NCBI GenBank assembly: GCA_905480235.1
Contig: CAJQPP010000057.1
Coordinates: forward strand, 1-44,508
Length of the DNA stretch: 44,508 nucleotides
Direction of reading: 5' to 3'
Source: an uncultured Pirellulaceae bacterium
GTDB lineage: Bacteria; Planctomycetota; Planctomycetia; Pirellulales; Pirellulaceae
A program made the translations under genes and the position numbers. Positions 15,850 through 24,600 of this stretch are shown here, piece by piece; within the stretch, counting starts at the first letter, position 1, and every line of letters starts with the position of its first letter. Below the pieces are notes generated by a model. That model had not been told where the DNA came from. It worked only from the letters and a program-made list of their open reading frames with translations, and did no database searches.

Positions 15850-16827
15850 CTAGCTGGCCCGGCGCGGGTGCACTAAATTGATCGGATGGCCGCTGAGAAA
15901 CGCTTCGATGTTCTCAGCGGTCACTTTCATTAATCGCTGTCGGGCCTCCACACTGGCCCATGCATTGTGGGGTGTGATCAAGCAATTCGGTGCCGCAAGC
16001 AACGGATTCTCTTTTTGAATCGGCTCGGTGGAAGTGACGTCCAGGCAAGCGCCTCCAATCCCCCGTTCTTGCAATACCTCGGCCAAATCACTTTCATTGA
16101 TCAAGCCCCCGCGAGCTGAATTGATCAACAAGGCATTCGGCTTCATTTGCGTTAGTAGTGAGGCATTTACAAAGCCGGCATTCTCGACGGTCAACGGGCA
16201 GTGCAGCGAAACGAAATCCGATTCGCGAAACACTTGTTCCAAGGTACACCAGTCAAACCTTAGGTAATCCAAACGCGTCTTGTTGCGGTAGGACGGGTTA
16301 TGAGCCAGCACATTCATATTGAAAGCGGCTGCCAGTTCACAAACGCGTTTGCCGATGCGACCATAACCGACGACCCCCATCGTTTTGCCTGCTAGTTCCT
16401 TCAACGGGCTCAGCCAAAAACAAAAATCTCCTGCCTTTTCCCATTGCCCACCGTAAACCGCAGTGCTGTGTTCGAACGGACGGTGATTCATGGAAAGCAT
16501 CACTGAAATGACATGCTGCGCGACCGAGTCGGTGCAGTACTCCGGTACATTAGATACGGGAATACCAAGCTTCGCTGCGGCAGCCAAATCGACGACGTTC
16601 ACGCCGGTCGCCATAATGCCAATGAACTTCAGGTTGGGCAGTTTTTCAAGCGTTCCAGCATCCAGCGGTGTTTTGTTGGTAAGCAGCACGTCCGCATCGA
16701 GGCTTCTTTCCAGGATGTGTTCCGCGGATGTGCGGTCATGAGTGGTCAATTCGCCAAACGGCTCGATTGCCGACCAAGGATTGTCTCCCGGGTTGAGCGT
16801 GTATCCATCCAATACCGTGATTTTCAT
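15850..16827 (-). CDS. D-2-hydroxyacid dehydrogenase (glycerate dehydrogenase-like)
   Basis: 325 aa, normal for the family. The NAD-binding motif GYGRIG is at residues 154-159 (within MGVVGYGRIGKRV). Catalytic residues are Arg239 (LINSARGGLIN), Glu268 (TSTEPI) and His287 (ITPHNAW). The N-terminal substrate domain carries the family signature IGIMATGVNVVDLAAA. It oxidises or reduces a 2-hydroxyacid/2-ketoacid pair with NAD(P); similarity is closest to glycerate or hydroxypyruvate enzymes, as opposed to SerA with its ACT domain. It is cytosolic and converges on the outer-membrane protein gene with 16 bp between stops. Exact substrate is inferred. Confidence 0.9.
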   Translation of the reverse strand: MKITVLDGYTLNPGDNPWSAIEPFGELTTHDRTSAEHILERSLDADVLLTNKTPLDAGTLEKLPNLKFIGIMATGVNVVDLAAAAKLGIPVSNVPEYCTDSVAQHVISVMLSMNHRPFEHSTAVYGGQWEKAGDFCFWLSPLKELAGKTMGVVGYGRIGKRVCELAAAFNMNVLAHNPSYRNKTRLDYLRFDWCTLEQVFRESDFVSLHCPLTVENAGFVNASLLTQMKPNALLINSARGGLINESDLAEVLQERGIGGACLDVTSTEPIQKENPLLAAPNCLITPHNAWASVEARQRLMKVTAENIEAFLSGHPINLVHPRRAS

Positions 16828-16964
16828 CTGATGCGACCCTCAGGCTATGTATGCGATCATTGAAACGGAACGCGTTGCGGAACGAACAGTATTTGGTTTT
16901 ATAAGAATCATCGAACTCGACCCTGCACTGGGGAAAGGCTTGTTATTCGCCTAAGGTTTCTGGT

Positions 16965-17753
16965 TCAAGGTGACCCCGGGATCTGAAAAAAACGCAGTGC
17001 ATTGGCCGTCGTGATGGCAGCCAACTCTTCGACCGGAGTTTCTCTTACATCCGCCAGACATTGTAGCGTGTGGCGAACCAAGGCTGGAGTGTTGGGGCGT
17101 TGCCCGCGGCAGGGGTGGGGAGACAAATAGGGCGAGTCCGTTTCGATTAACAACCGATCACTGGGAATACTGGCTGCGATTTTCCGAAGTTCGTGATTTT
17201 TTTTGAAAGTCAGCATACCCGCGAAACTAATGTGCATTCCCCAGTCAAGGCATTGCTCAGCCGCCGATGGGGAACCGCAAAATGAATGCATAACGCCATT
17301 CAGTTGGCCGGATGAATTTCTTGACGAGGCCAACGTCTCTAGCATCTGAGGCTCGCAATCCCGCATGTGGACGATGAATGGCAAGCCGCTGCGATGAGAG
17401 AGTTGGATGTGACGCAAGAAATATGCCTGTTGCAGCTCGAAAGGACAAAAATCCCAATGGTCATCCAACCCCGTTTCACCAATTGCGACCACCTCCGGTC
17501 GATCGATAAGGGTCTCGATCTCCTGCCATTGGGCCAGACTGGCTTCGTGGCAATAATTTGGGTGAATGCCTAAGGCCGCGTAAACACCAGGATTTTCTTC
17601 TGCCAGTTTCAGGGACCGGTAACAGGAAGCAAGCGTGGTGGAAACGGTGAGAATACGCGAGACACCGTGACGATTGGCATCCTCTAGGATATCAACGGTG
17701 TTATCCAGCAGTTGCTCGTCGTCGAGGTGGGCGTGGGTATCAAAAAGCAGCAT
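16965..17753 (-). CDS. tatD: TatD family metal-dependent hydrolase (DNase)
   Basis: 262 aa from MLLFDTHAHLDD (ATG at 17753); an in-frame start at 17768 adds five residues. The metal-binding HxH is in THAHLD at residues 7-9. Further family motifs are AALGIHPNYCH, AIGETGLDDHWD, PFIVHMRDC, GVMHSFCGS and LLIETDSPYLSPHP, which supply the remaining His, Glu and Asp ligands. TatD proteins are 3'-5' exonucleases/deoxyribonucleases acting in DNA repair or turnover; some homologues act as D-aminoacyl-tRNA deacylases. Transcribed with, and about 100 bp downstream of, the DUF2203 gene, possibly as one unit. Confidence 0.92.
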   Translation of the reverse strand: MLLFDTHAHLDDEQLLDNTVDILEDANRHGVSRILTVSTTLASCYRSLKLAEENPGVYAALGIHPNYCHEASLAQWQEIETLIDRPEVVAIGETGLDDHWDFCPFELQQAYFLRHIQLSHRSGLPFIVHMRDCEPQMLETLASSRNSSGQLNGVMHSFCGSPSAAEQCLDWGMHISFAGMLTFKKNHELRKIAASIPSDRLLIETDSPYLSPHPCRGQRPNTPALVRHTLQCLADVRETPVEELAAITTANALRFFQIPGSP

Positions 17754-17852
17754 CAAAATTCCAGGCATCGAGAAAACAGTTCTAGATCGGCAAACCAGAC
17801 GTTAAGCAGTCCAGCCTGAATTGAGAAGCCGTCTCCGAAGGAAAGATATCGT

Positions 17853-18320
17853 CTAAGCCAGACAATTCTGCCATGGTTCGCTGACCGTGGCTTTGAGCGG
17901 TTCACGATTGGGAAATCCGCCAGTTAAAGAGTGCCAGAATTCCACTGAGGATTCACCGTATCGCCAACACAAAAAGACGGTTTCCCCCTCTTGTTCACAC
18001 GGGAAATCGACGACACCAATCGCTGGCGCGTCAGGCTCGATCCCCAAACTCAAGAGTTCCTCAATATGCTGGGCCAGTTCCCGTTCGGCGTACAGTAACT
18101 CTTGTTCTAACGCCTGAATTTCGTCAGCAAACATGTGATAGATATCATCGCCCCCGCGACGAATAAATTTTAGCCGAAAACGCAGGTGACGGACTTTCCG
18201 CTCCCCAGTCATGACATCGCCAATAATGGCTTTGACCAAAGGCAAGGCAGCATTGGCTTGGTCGACAGTGAAGGTGCGTCGGATGACAGGAGGTTCTAGG
18301 GCAAGCACCGGTGGCTCCAC
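17853..18320 (-). CDS. DUF2203 family protein
   Basis: 155 aa. The frame matches DUF2203: an N-terminal RTFTVDQANAALPLVKAII, a helical coiled middle with LEQELLYAERELAQHIEELLSLGI, then VVDFPCEQEGETVFLCWRYGE and the C-terminal FWHSLTGGFPNREPL. The WRYGE and GF-R motifs are the family's conserved end. The function is unknown. No signal peptide or membrane segment. It is divergent from csrA across a 487-bp gap and lies upstream of tatD. Confidence 0.85.
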   Translation of the reverse strand: MEPPVLALEPPVIRRTFTVDQANAALPLVKAIIGDVMTGERKVRHLRFRLKFIRRGGDDIYHMFADEIQALEQELLYAERELAQHIEELLSLGIEPDAPAIGVVDFPCEQEGETVFLCWRYGESSVEFWHSLTGGFPNREPLKATVSEPWQNCLA

Positions 18321-18790
18321 GATAATTTTTCTCTGGTCGTCTGCTCAAACTTCAGCAGGTGAGCATCGATGGCTAGTTGCCGTGGATGGGGTTCGCACCC
18401 ATCCCATGGCGAACGGTGTCCATTTTGCAGGAGGTATCCGAAATTGCCAGCAGTTTCCTAAGTTTCTGATGAAAAGTGATTCTGTTTGGAATTCGCTGTT
18501 TTTACTGTAAGTCATTGGTGTTGTTAGTCTTAGGGGTTGTTGCGGGCGTTGTTTTTGGTGGCAATGGTGCTGTTTTTTCTTGGGAACCGATGAGAACCGC
18601 GTCTCTGAGAGCCGCTTTGAGCCGCGTTTTCGTTGACTCGCGGGGCTCTCACCGTAAAGTGAGAAGTAGAGAAGTAGGGCACAGTGATCCCCACCCACCA
18701 CCGCGATTGTCGGGAAAGACACGCAACCGCCGGAGAGTCGAACTCTCGAGGTGGCAAGCACGATGAGGGTTTTCAAGCGGAAAACTCCGG
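18321..18790. other. csrA upstream region with hairpins, no supported gene
   Basis: About 470 bp. It includes a G/T-rich stretch (about 18505-18575) and two small perfect hairpins: TCTCAC/GTGAGA near 18647-18664 and GAGAGT/ACTCTC at 18733-18747. The promoters of csrA and of the DUF2203 gene must lie here. Open frames on both strands show no family similarity. Confidence 0.4.
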
Positions 18791-18807
18791 GAACAAAGGA
18801 ATGGAAA
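18791..18807 (+). promoter_or_regulatory. csrA ribosome-binding site with CsrA-like GGA motifs
   Basis: GAACAAAGGAATGGAAA precedes the ATG. AAGGA (18796-18800) is a good Shine-Dalgarno at 7 nt spacing. ACAAAGGAATG resembles the CsrA consensus with one extra A, and ATGGA follows immediately. GAAC here can pair with GTTC at 18814-18817, enclosing both GGA motifs. Suggests autoregulation. Confidence 0.45.
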
Positions 18808-19008
18808 ATGTTGGTTCTTTCGAGAAAGAAGAACGAAAGTATCGTTATCAACGATGATATTAAGATCGTAGTGGTCGAGATTCGCGGAGACAAAGTGAGA
18901 TTGGGGGTCGAGGCCCCCAAGGAAATTCCCGTACACCGCCATGAGGTCCACGAGGCCATTAAACGCTTGGAAAACGAGCAAAACTCGGGTGTCGAGGATG
19001 CGGGTTAG
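18808..19008 (+). CDS. csrA: Carbon storage regulator CsrA
   Basis: 66 aa from MLVLSRKKNESI, the standard CsrA N-terminus; the frame is open further upstream but that extension is unrelated. Conserved residues visible are the N-terminal LSRK, the GDKVRLGVEAPKEIPVHRHEVHEAI block with the RNA-contacting Arg (VHRHEV), and an acidic C-terminal tail. CsrA dimers bind GGA motifs in mRNA leaders and block or stabilise translation. A strong Shine-Dalgarno is present, unlike most genes here. It is followed by an intrinsic terminator, so it is monocistronic. A candidate target is the outer-membrane protein gene at 14706. Confidence 0.95.
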   Translation: MLVLSRKKNESIVINDDIKIVVVEIRGDKVRLGVEAPKEIPVHRHEVHEAIKRLENEQNSGVEDAG

Positions 19009-19035
19009 GTGGGAACGTCCTATTCCGAAGTTAAT

Positions 19036-19057
19036 GCCGCTTGCAGCGGCTTTTTTT
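19036..19057 (+). terminator. Intrinsic terminator of csrA
   Basis: GCCGCT (19036-19041), loop TGC, AGCGGC (19045-19050), then seven T. A textbook rho-independent terminator 27 nt after the csrA stop. Confidence 0.9.
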
Positions 19058-19107
19058 GTGGAATGTGAGGAACCGGTCAGCATTTCTTGAGGTCGCTACA
19101 GTAAGAC

Positions 19108-19137
19108 TTGACTTCGGTCGATCATTGTTAGTAACTT
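19108..19137 (+). promoter_or_regulatory. Putative tRNA-Glu promoter
   Basis: TTGACT (19108-19113) and TAACTT (19132-19137) are separated by 18 nt, a housekeeping-sigma-like pair about 50 nt before tRNA-Glu. Confidence 0.4.
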
Positions 19138-19189
19138 ATTCAGTTCGCTATTCACGCGAGCGGCGAATTTTACCGAAAAATACGCCCAC

Positions 19190-19262
19190 GGCCCCTTCGT
19201 CTAGCGGTCTAGGACTCCGCCCTTTCACGGCGGCAACACGGGTTCGAGTCCCGTAGGGGTCA
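19190..19262 (+). tRNA. tRNA-Glu (TTC)
   Basis: 73 nt. Acceptor GGCCCCT pairs with AGGGGTC, discriminator A. The anticodon stem CCGCC/GGCGG encloses CTTTCAC, anticodon TTC. The D-arm GTCTAGCGGTCTAGGAC and the T-arm ACGGGTTCGAGTCCCGT are canonical. CCA is not encoded. A perfect 15-bp terminator hairpin follows. Confidence 0.97.
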
Positions 19263-19264
19263 CT

Positions 19265-19304
19265 AAATGCACCAGAAACGAAATGTTTCTGGTGCATTTT
19301 TTTT
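19265..19304 (+). terminator. Intrinsic terminator of tRNA-Glu
   Basis: A 15-bp perfect stem: 19265-19279 pairs with 19285-19299 around loop GAAAT, and the 3' arm runs into a T-run to 19304. The stem core is GCACCAGAAAC. Confidence 0.92.
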
Positions 19305-19555
19305 AGGTGTTCGGGATTTTCACCTGCCCAGCACCCGGCATGAGTCGGGCAACGAGGTGTCAGGCGTACTCGTTTTCTTGCCACCGCAGGTGTTGGCCGG
19401 GTCTTGTCGCGGAATTCCAGCAGATGTGTTGGCTCATCCCCGGCAGAGTATCGACTGCACGGCCGCTTGGTTGATTCCTGTCTGCGATGGTCGGGATTAG
19501 ACTATCGATTACGAGTCAGATTTATTGAGTCATTCTTGTAACGGTGGTTCCTCAA

Positions 19556-20902
19556 ATGGTGTCAAGTCTTTCCCAATTGCCTGTCCGTTATTTGGGTTGG
19601 TGTGTTCTTTTCTTTTATGGCTCGGCAAATCCTGCCATACTGTTCTCGCTGGAACGCCCGAATGTCCTGATTATTTTTACTGACGATCAAGGCTACGCAG
19701 ATGTTGGTTGTTACGGCGGTAAGAACATTCGGACTCCCCGCTTGGACCAATTGGCAAGCGAGGGCACGCGATTCACATCTTTTTACGCGCAGAGTGTTTG
19801 TGGTCCCTCGAGGTCAGCCTTGCTGACCGGTCGATACCCGATTCGCAGTAAAGGCTGGGGCATGCCAGCCTCGGAGATTACCTTCGCTGAATTAATGCAG
19901 AAGTCCGGTTATCAAACGGCCTGTATCGGCAAATGGGATGTTTCCAATCGTAAAGCCATCGTTCCCCGCATGCCTAACGCGCAGGGGTTTGATTATTATT
20001 TTGGCACGTTAGGTGCGAATGATAATGGAACGGTAGCCTTTCATGAAAACAACGAGTCAGCCGCATCCACCAATGACATGGCAAGCCTAACGTCACTGTA
20101 TACAGATAAAGCCATTGATTTTTTGCAGCATCGACGGGATTCGGAAAAGCCTTTTCTGTTGTACTTGTCGCATACCATGATGCATACCATTATCGATGCC
20201 TCGGAACGCTTCCAAGGGAAATCACAAGCAGGGTTGTATGGGGATGTGATCGAGGAGTTTGATTTTGAAACCGGGCGTTTACTGGACGTATTGGACGAGC
20301 TGCAACTTCGATCAAATACGTTGGTGATCTACACCAGTGATAATGGCCCGTGGAACCAGCCTAAGTATACGGATCACAAAAAAGGCCATCCCGAAGGCGC
20401 CGTTTTTTGGGGAGACTCCGGTCCTCTCAGGAACGGTAAGGGCTCCTGTTACGAAGCCGGTTACCGCGTACCTTGCATGGTTCGCTGGCCCGATAAAATT
20501 CCGAGTAACCGCGTCTCGGATGAAATTTTTGCGACGATCGATTTTTTACCCACGTTGGCAAATGTTTGTGGCTTTGAGGTACCTGCTGATCGCCGCATGG
20601 ATGGAATCGATCAAGCGGATTTGTTATTTGGGGAACGGGAAACTGGGAGAACGCATTTTTATTTTCATGACGCCGGCGTCAGGCAAGGGAAATGGAAGTA
20701 CCTAAAACCCGATGCGTATTTTCACACCTATGCGATCGAGGACGGGCGTGCTCAGGTCCACGAGCTTTACGATCTGGAAACGGATATCGGCGAGACCACT
20801 AATTTGGCGGAGCGCTTTCCGGAAAAAGTGGCTGACTTGGAACGCTTGATGATGACGATTGAGGGCGGTGATAAATTGGCACCGGCCGCGAATCGACGCT
20901 AA
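19556..20902 (+). CDS. Type I sulfatase (arylsulfatase family)
   Basis: 448 aa from the ATG at 19556; a GTG at 19544 is possible. An N-terminal hydrophobic segment (YLGWCVLFFYGSANPAILF) suggests export. Metal-binding Asp pair in IIFTDDQGYADVG (43-44). The active-site motif is CGPSR, with Cys82 to be converted to formylglycine. Later motifs are TACIGKWD, YTSDNGPW and GKGSCYEAGYRVPCMVRWP. It hydrolyses sulfate esters, probably of marine or algal polysaccharide, as in related planctomycetes. Maturation needs a formylglycine-generating enzyme; the SUMF1-like gene at 36334 lacks its Cys and is an unlikely partner. Ends 3 bp from the convergent acetyltransferase stop. Confidence 0.92.
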   Translation: MVSSLSQLPVRYLGWCVLFFYGSANPAILFSLERPNVLIIFTDDQGYADVGCYGGKNIRTPRLDQLASEGTRFTSFYAQSVCGPSRSALLTGRYPIRSKGWGMPASEITFAELMQKSGYQTACIGKWDVSNRKAIVPRMPNAQGFDYYFGTLGANDNGTVAFHENNESAASTNDMASLTSLYTDKAIDFLQHRRDSEKPFLLYLSHTMMHTIIDASERFQGKSQAGLYGDVIEEFDFETGRLLDVLDELQLRSNTLVIYTSDNGPWNQPKYTDHKKGHPEGAVFWGDSGPLRNGKGSCYEAGYRVPCMVRWPDKIPSNRVSDEIFATIDFLPTLANVCGFEVPADRRMDGIDQADLLFGERETGRTHFYFHDAGVRQGKWKYLKPDAYFHTYAIEDGRAQVHELYDLETDIGETTNLAERFPEKVADLERLMMTIEGGDKLAPAANRR

Positions 20903-20905
20903 CGC

Positions 20906-22048
20906 CTAACGAAATTGACCTTTGCCGAGATTGGGCCAAAGCGGGCGGACGATTTTTTTGAGCAACGCCTTGTGAGGGATTTCCTTTAACGCCTGGCGGA
21001 TCAGGTATTTTCGTTGATCGTATTTGCGCAATTTCGCGTTGTGCGAATAACAGCCATATTCCACACTGCTCACGCCATTTCCAAAACGATCTTTAAGTTG
21101 AGATTCTCCATAGCCGAGCTCAATTTTATCAAACTCGGTATCGCTGGATGGGGAGGTTAGTTCGAGCATCAACTGGGTGCCTGGGCTGAAACGACCATAC
21201 TGGTGATCGTGCGCAGGAAACCAGTAGTGCAGGACGTCGCCGCAAAGGAAGCCAAAGTGTGCGGACACGATCCTGTCGCCTGCTTTGAGAACGGAAAGAA
21301 CACCGCGAAACTGCTCCGTTCGGGTGAGGAATATTTCCTTAAGGATATCAGCAGTCCAAGGAACTCCTAAAATGTCAAACGTGCGGGTACGTTGGTACTT
21401 ACTCCGTTTCAAGGCAATCAACGTATCCAAACCAGCAGGATCGCGACAATCCCATTCCAATTTCAGCGGGCCTAACTTGCGAATCATCGCTCGAGTTTTT
21501 TGTGGTTGCCTGCGGATCGTTGTGCTGTGCTGCCGTAACCACTTGTGGTATTTGGTACGCCCTCCAGAGAGGTCAATGTGTTGGCAGGCCAATGTCCGAA
21601 AAACTTGCTTGCATGGTTGTTCGGCTGCTTCGGTCGGTTGAGTTTGTAAAGCGTGAAATTGGAATTTCCGTAATCCTGCGGTGGACAAAAACTGGCCGAT
21701 GTCGATATGCGTTTCAGGGCGTGTCAACAAGCCATGGAAATCATTGAGCATTCCACCTACAGGTTGCCCCGTAAATTTATTAATCCTCTGGAATGGAAAG
21801 ATACCTACAATTTCACTGCCCTGATAATAGAGGACGTACTCGACGTCGGAACGTACGCGGGTCACGGCTTTGAAGTATTCGGGATCGAAAAATCCGCTCT
21901 CGTAGAGCGGTTGACCGGTACGGATTCGCTGCCAAGACTGCTCAATTTCAACCGACCAGTCAGCGAATAATTTGGCCTTCAGCGTGCCGCTTTTTCGGAT
22001 AGGTTTTCGAGAAATCGAATTGGATGTCACGGCGCTAGTGGAGGGCAT
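20906..22048 (-). CDS. BioF2-like (CelD/FemAB-related) GNAT acetyltransferase
   Basis: 380 aa from the ATG at 22048; a GTG at 22087 would add 13 residues. The central and C-terminal region matches the BioF2-like acetyltransferase domain: the WLRQHSTTIRRQPQKTRAMI basic stretch, LDTLIALKRSKYQRT, then AGDRIVSAHFGFLCGDVLHYWFPAHD and GTQLMLELTSPSSDTEFDKIELGYGES, followed by KDRFGN. Such proteins occur in polysaccharide or exopolymer synthesis and transfer acyl groups; the substrate is unknown. No signal peptide. It may be the last gene after the HAD hydrolase, with 209 bp between them. Confidence 0.82.
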   Translation of the reverse strand: MPSTSAVTSNSISRKPIRKSGTLKAKLFADWSVEIEQSWQRIRTGQPLYESGFFDPEYFKAVTRVRSDVEYVLYYQGSEIVGIFPFQRINKFTGQPVGGMLNDFHGLLTRPETHIDIGQFLSTAGLRKFQFHALQTQPTEAAEQPCKQVFRTLACQHIDLSGGRTKYHKWLRQHSTTIRRQPQKTRAMIRKLGPLKLEWDCRDPAGLDTLIALKRSKYQRTRTFDILGVPWTADILKEIFLTRTEQFRGVLSVLKAGDRIVSAHFGFLCGDVLHYWFPAHDHQYGRFSPGTQLMLELTSPSSDTEFDKIELGYGESQLKDRFGNGVSSVEYGCYSHNAKLRKYDQRKYLIRQALKEIPHKALLKKIVRPLWPNLGKGQFR

Positions 22049-22257
22049 GGAATTGAGGAGGACTTTTGTAAGGTAGCAAACCCTCACTCTAATTTAATTC
22101 GAGTCTCTCCCCGTTAGAGGCCTTCATCGGGGTCACAATCTGTAAAACTGACACGCGAATCCCTACCATCGGCATAATCGTTGCCACCCGTCCGTCACTT
22201 TTTCCAGCATGCCGAGACGCGGGTCATGCGGTTGGGGGTGCCAAGCAGAAAGTAACC

Positions 22258-22914
22258 TCAGGCCTCGGTTTGTAGCACCGCGGTTAAATCCGCCCGTGAT
22301 CGGTCCAAATGCCGTGCCTGCCAGCCGGCTTTAATGGCCGCGTGAACGTCCTTTTCAAGGTCATCTCCGATCATCAGAGGGGATATCAGGCGACGCCCCA
22401 GCCGCCGTTCGATCTCACGGTAGAACCGGACATCGGGTTTGCTGAATCCCAATTCGCTCGAGCAGAAAATGTGTTCAATGCGATGGAGTGGTTCCAGTTG
22501 CTGACAAATGGCAATTAAACGCTTGTCAAAATTGGAAGCAATCACGATGGGGCTGCCACGCCGTTCCCAAGTTTCCAGGCAACGGGGGACTTCGGGAAAG
22601 AGCATCCAGTTTTCGGCTTCTGAGTAATATTGCCACAGACCTTGAAACAACGGCTCGGTGTCAGGCAGTTCCGGAAATACGGTCGCGATTAGGGTCTTCC
22701 AGTTTTGCTTTTCGATCTCATTCGAAGAGGGTTGATCTGGGGCATTGCTGAAAATTTGCTGTCTCGCGGAGGCAAATCGCGTTTTTACGGTTGCGCGTGC
22801 TAGTTCGAGACCTTGATCCCTGGCAAACCTCTGGTAGACCTCGGAGATGGATTCGCGCGGACGGATGAGCGTCCCAACGGCGTCAAATACCAGTGTTATT
22901 GGGGAGCGCAACAT
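22258..22914 (-). CDS. HAD superfamily hydrolase
   Basis: 218 aa. Motif I is VFDAVGTL, with nucleophile Asp11; the usual second Asp (position 13) is Val, as in some haloacid-dehalogenase-type members. Motif II is IVIASNFD, motif III is FSKPDVRFY (Lys) and motif IV is MIGDDLEKDV. A helical cap lies between motifs I and II. Probably a phosphatase or dehalogenase-like hydrolase; the V in motif I makes classic phosphatase activity less certain. It begins 20 nt after the stop of the proline-rich protein gene on the same strand, so the two are likely cotranscribed. Confidence 0.85.
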   Translation of the reverse strand: MLRSPITLVFDAVGTLIRPRESISEVYQRFARDQGLELARATVKTRFASARQQIFSNAPDQPSSNEIEKQNWKTLIATVFPELPDTEPLFQGLWQYYSEAENWMLFPEVPRCLETWERRGSPIVIASNFDKRLIAICQQLEPLHRIEHIFCSSELGFSKPDVRFYREIERRLGRRLISPLMIGDDLEKDVHAAIKAGWQARHLDRSRADLTAVLQTEA

Positions 22915-22934
22915 CGCTTCTTCTATCGCTTTCT

Positions 22935-24575
22935 TTACCGCCGCTCTTTTGCTGGGGCTGGTGCCTCCGTAGCATTCGGCGGTTGTTGGTTCAGCATTTT
23001 ATCTAAATGAGGGACTGCTTTAGGAACGGGAGTACCTTTCAATAAATCGGCCGCTCTGGGGGGAGTAAGCGGGCTCCATTGAGCAGGTGTGGGTTCGGGA
23101 TTTGGCCGTTTGGTCAGGCGCTGGTATTGAGCGGTGAGGGTTGGTATTGGTGGCGTGGAGGGCGTTGCGACGAGGATCGCTTTACCAGAGGTGTTTGGCG
23201 GTTTTCCGGGTTGCGGAGCAACAGTATCGAGGTGCTCGACGAGGACACTGGAGGCTACGGTTTTCTGAACAAACCTAGGCACTTGCAATTGGGCTTTGGG
23301 AGGTGCTGCGGGTTGGGTTTTTGATGAGAGAGCGGGCCGAGCTGTTAGCTTGATCAATTTTTGAGGCTTCACCGCGGGTGCAGGCTTCAGTGGTGTGCCA
23401 CGGGGCGCGGCGGTGTCCATGGCTTCAGGGCGAGCTGGCGTTTTTTTATGCTCGCGATCTGCGTCTTGGTTGTCGGTAATGTCAATGGAAATCGTTGACG
23501 GTTGGGGTGCGATCGGCTGCTTGGTCGAGCTGTCGACGGCATTCGGCGTGGCTCGCAAAATAATTTGTGGCGGCGTCACCGCGGCGGGTTCCCCCAAGGT
23601 GGTAGGTACCGCTTGGGCCGGGGTGGGCTGTTGGTTGAATCGATCACCCAAAGAAAAATTGGTATGGGTCTTTTGCGTTAGGGTAGCCGGCGCCGGCGGG
23701 TTCGAATCCGCGGCCGCAGGCTCCTCTTGAACGGCATTACTTTGCAGGCGATTGGCTCGACTGGAAATTTTATTTCCTAATTGCAGTGGCGCTGACTCTA
23801 CCTGCGGTTCCGAAACATCCAATGATTGGCTGGTCGCAAATAAATCCTCCGCGGCGGGCGCGACTTGAGAACTGTCGGTTGTCACGACCCGATCAGGGAT
23901 GATTTTATAGACATCTGTTATGGTCCAATGGTTCGGTAACAGATTGCCCTTGAGATTCTTGTTGAACGACTTGTTGTGCCGCAAGTGAACGGAATTTATT
24001 TCCAATTCGGATTTCCGCACAAACATGGTCGAATCCGGCGCCGTTCCGTAATCGGTCTGCGGGTGGATTACCGAATCGGGTGAATTGGCAGCGAAAGGGT
24101 TGGTTTGAATAGTGCCCGGCCGATTGCCGTTTTGCAGGGGATGCCTGGGGTCGTTAAAGACACCCATTTGCTTTTGTTGGGCAGCGATTTGATTTCGATA
24201 GTACAGGTTGATTCCGTCGCGGCAACCCATCTCAAAAGCCTCGCCCAGTCCGGCTTCAGCCATTTGACGTGGCAGTGGATCAATCGCCCGAATGCCTTTT
24301 TCCAGCCCAAAGTTCTTTGCATATTGTTTGCCGACTGCCACGCCATCCAGATAGGTGAACGGAATCGGGGGAGTCGGCGTCTGCTGTAGCGCCATATTTT
24401 GGGCGCATGGGATTTCGCTGCTCGAATCGCAAAAGGGAGTGAAACCGATGTACCAATAACTACAACGGTCAAAGATGCATCCTGTTTGCGTTAGAATCAC
24501 GCAGTACAATGCCAAGCCCAATAGGCCACGCTTGGAATTCAGGCTTAAGATTCGAGGTGTTTCGTATTTGCTCAT
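22935..24575 (-). CDS. Proline-rich envelope protein, possibly lipoprotein
   Basis: 546 aa, family not recognised. The N-terminus has a basic stretch, then a hydrophobic segment ending LTQTGC33, a weak lipobox (Gln at -3). A folded-looking region (about 50-160) is rich in aromatic and Cys residues and contains a helical block with GEAFEMGCRDGINLYYRNQ. From about 190 to the end it is low-complexity, Pro/Ala/Thr/Gln-rich (PAPATLTQKT, TPTPAQWSPLTPP), as in periplasm-spanning or cell-surface linkers. It precedes the HAD hydrolase gene by 20 nt. A structural envelope role is inferred from composition only. Confidence 0.65.
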   Translation of the reverse strand: MSKYETPRILSLNSKRGLLGLALYCVILTQTGCIFDRCSYWYIGFTPFCDSSSEIPCAQNMALQQTPTPPIPFTYLDGVAVGKQYAKNFGLEKGIRAIDPLPRQMAEAGLGEAFEMGCRDGINLYYRNQIAAQQKQMGVFNDPRHPLQNGNRPGTIQTNPFAANSPDSVIHPQTDYGTAPDSTMFVRKSELEINSVHLRHNKSFNKNLKGNLLPNHWTITDVYKIIPDRVVTTDSSQVAPAAEDLFATSQSLDVSEPQVESAPLQLGNKISSRANRLQSNAVQEEPAAADSNPPAPATLTQKTHTNFSLGDRFNQQPTPAQAVPTTLGEPAAVTPPQIILRATPNAVDSSTKQPIAPQPSTISIDITDNQDADREHKKTPARPEAMDTAAPRGTPLKPAPAVKPQKLIKLTARPALSSKTQPAAPPKAQLQVPRFVQKTVASSVLVEHLDTVAPQPGKPPNTSGKAILVATPSTPPIPTLTAQYQRLTKRPNPEPTPAQWSPLTPPRAADLLKGTPVPKAVPHLDKMLNQQPPNATEAPAPAKERR

Positions 24576-24600
24576 ATGAGCTTTCCCTGTGATACTGTCG

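Noticed and set aside
18380..18412. T-arm-like GGTTCGCACC hairpin, considered as a tRNA remnant
   Set aside because: No acceptor, D or anticodon arms can be paired around it.
18733..18747. GAGAGT/ACTCTC hairpin as a terminator
   Set aside because: No T-run follows and it lies inside the csrA leader, with no gene upstream on that strand.
18345..19083. Overlapping minus-strand ORFs antisense to csrA
   Set aside because: They are shadows of csrA and its leader, with no domain similarity.
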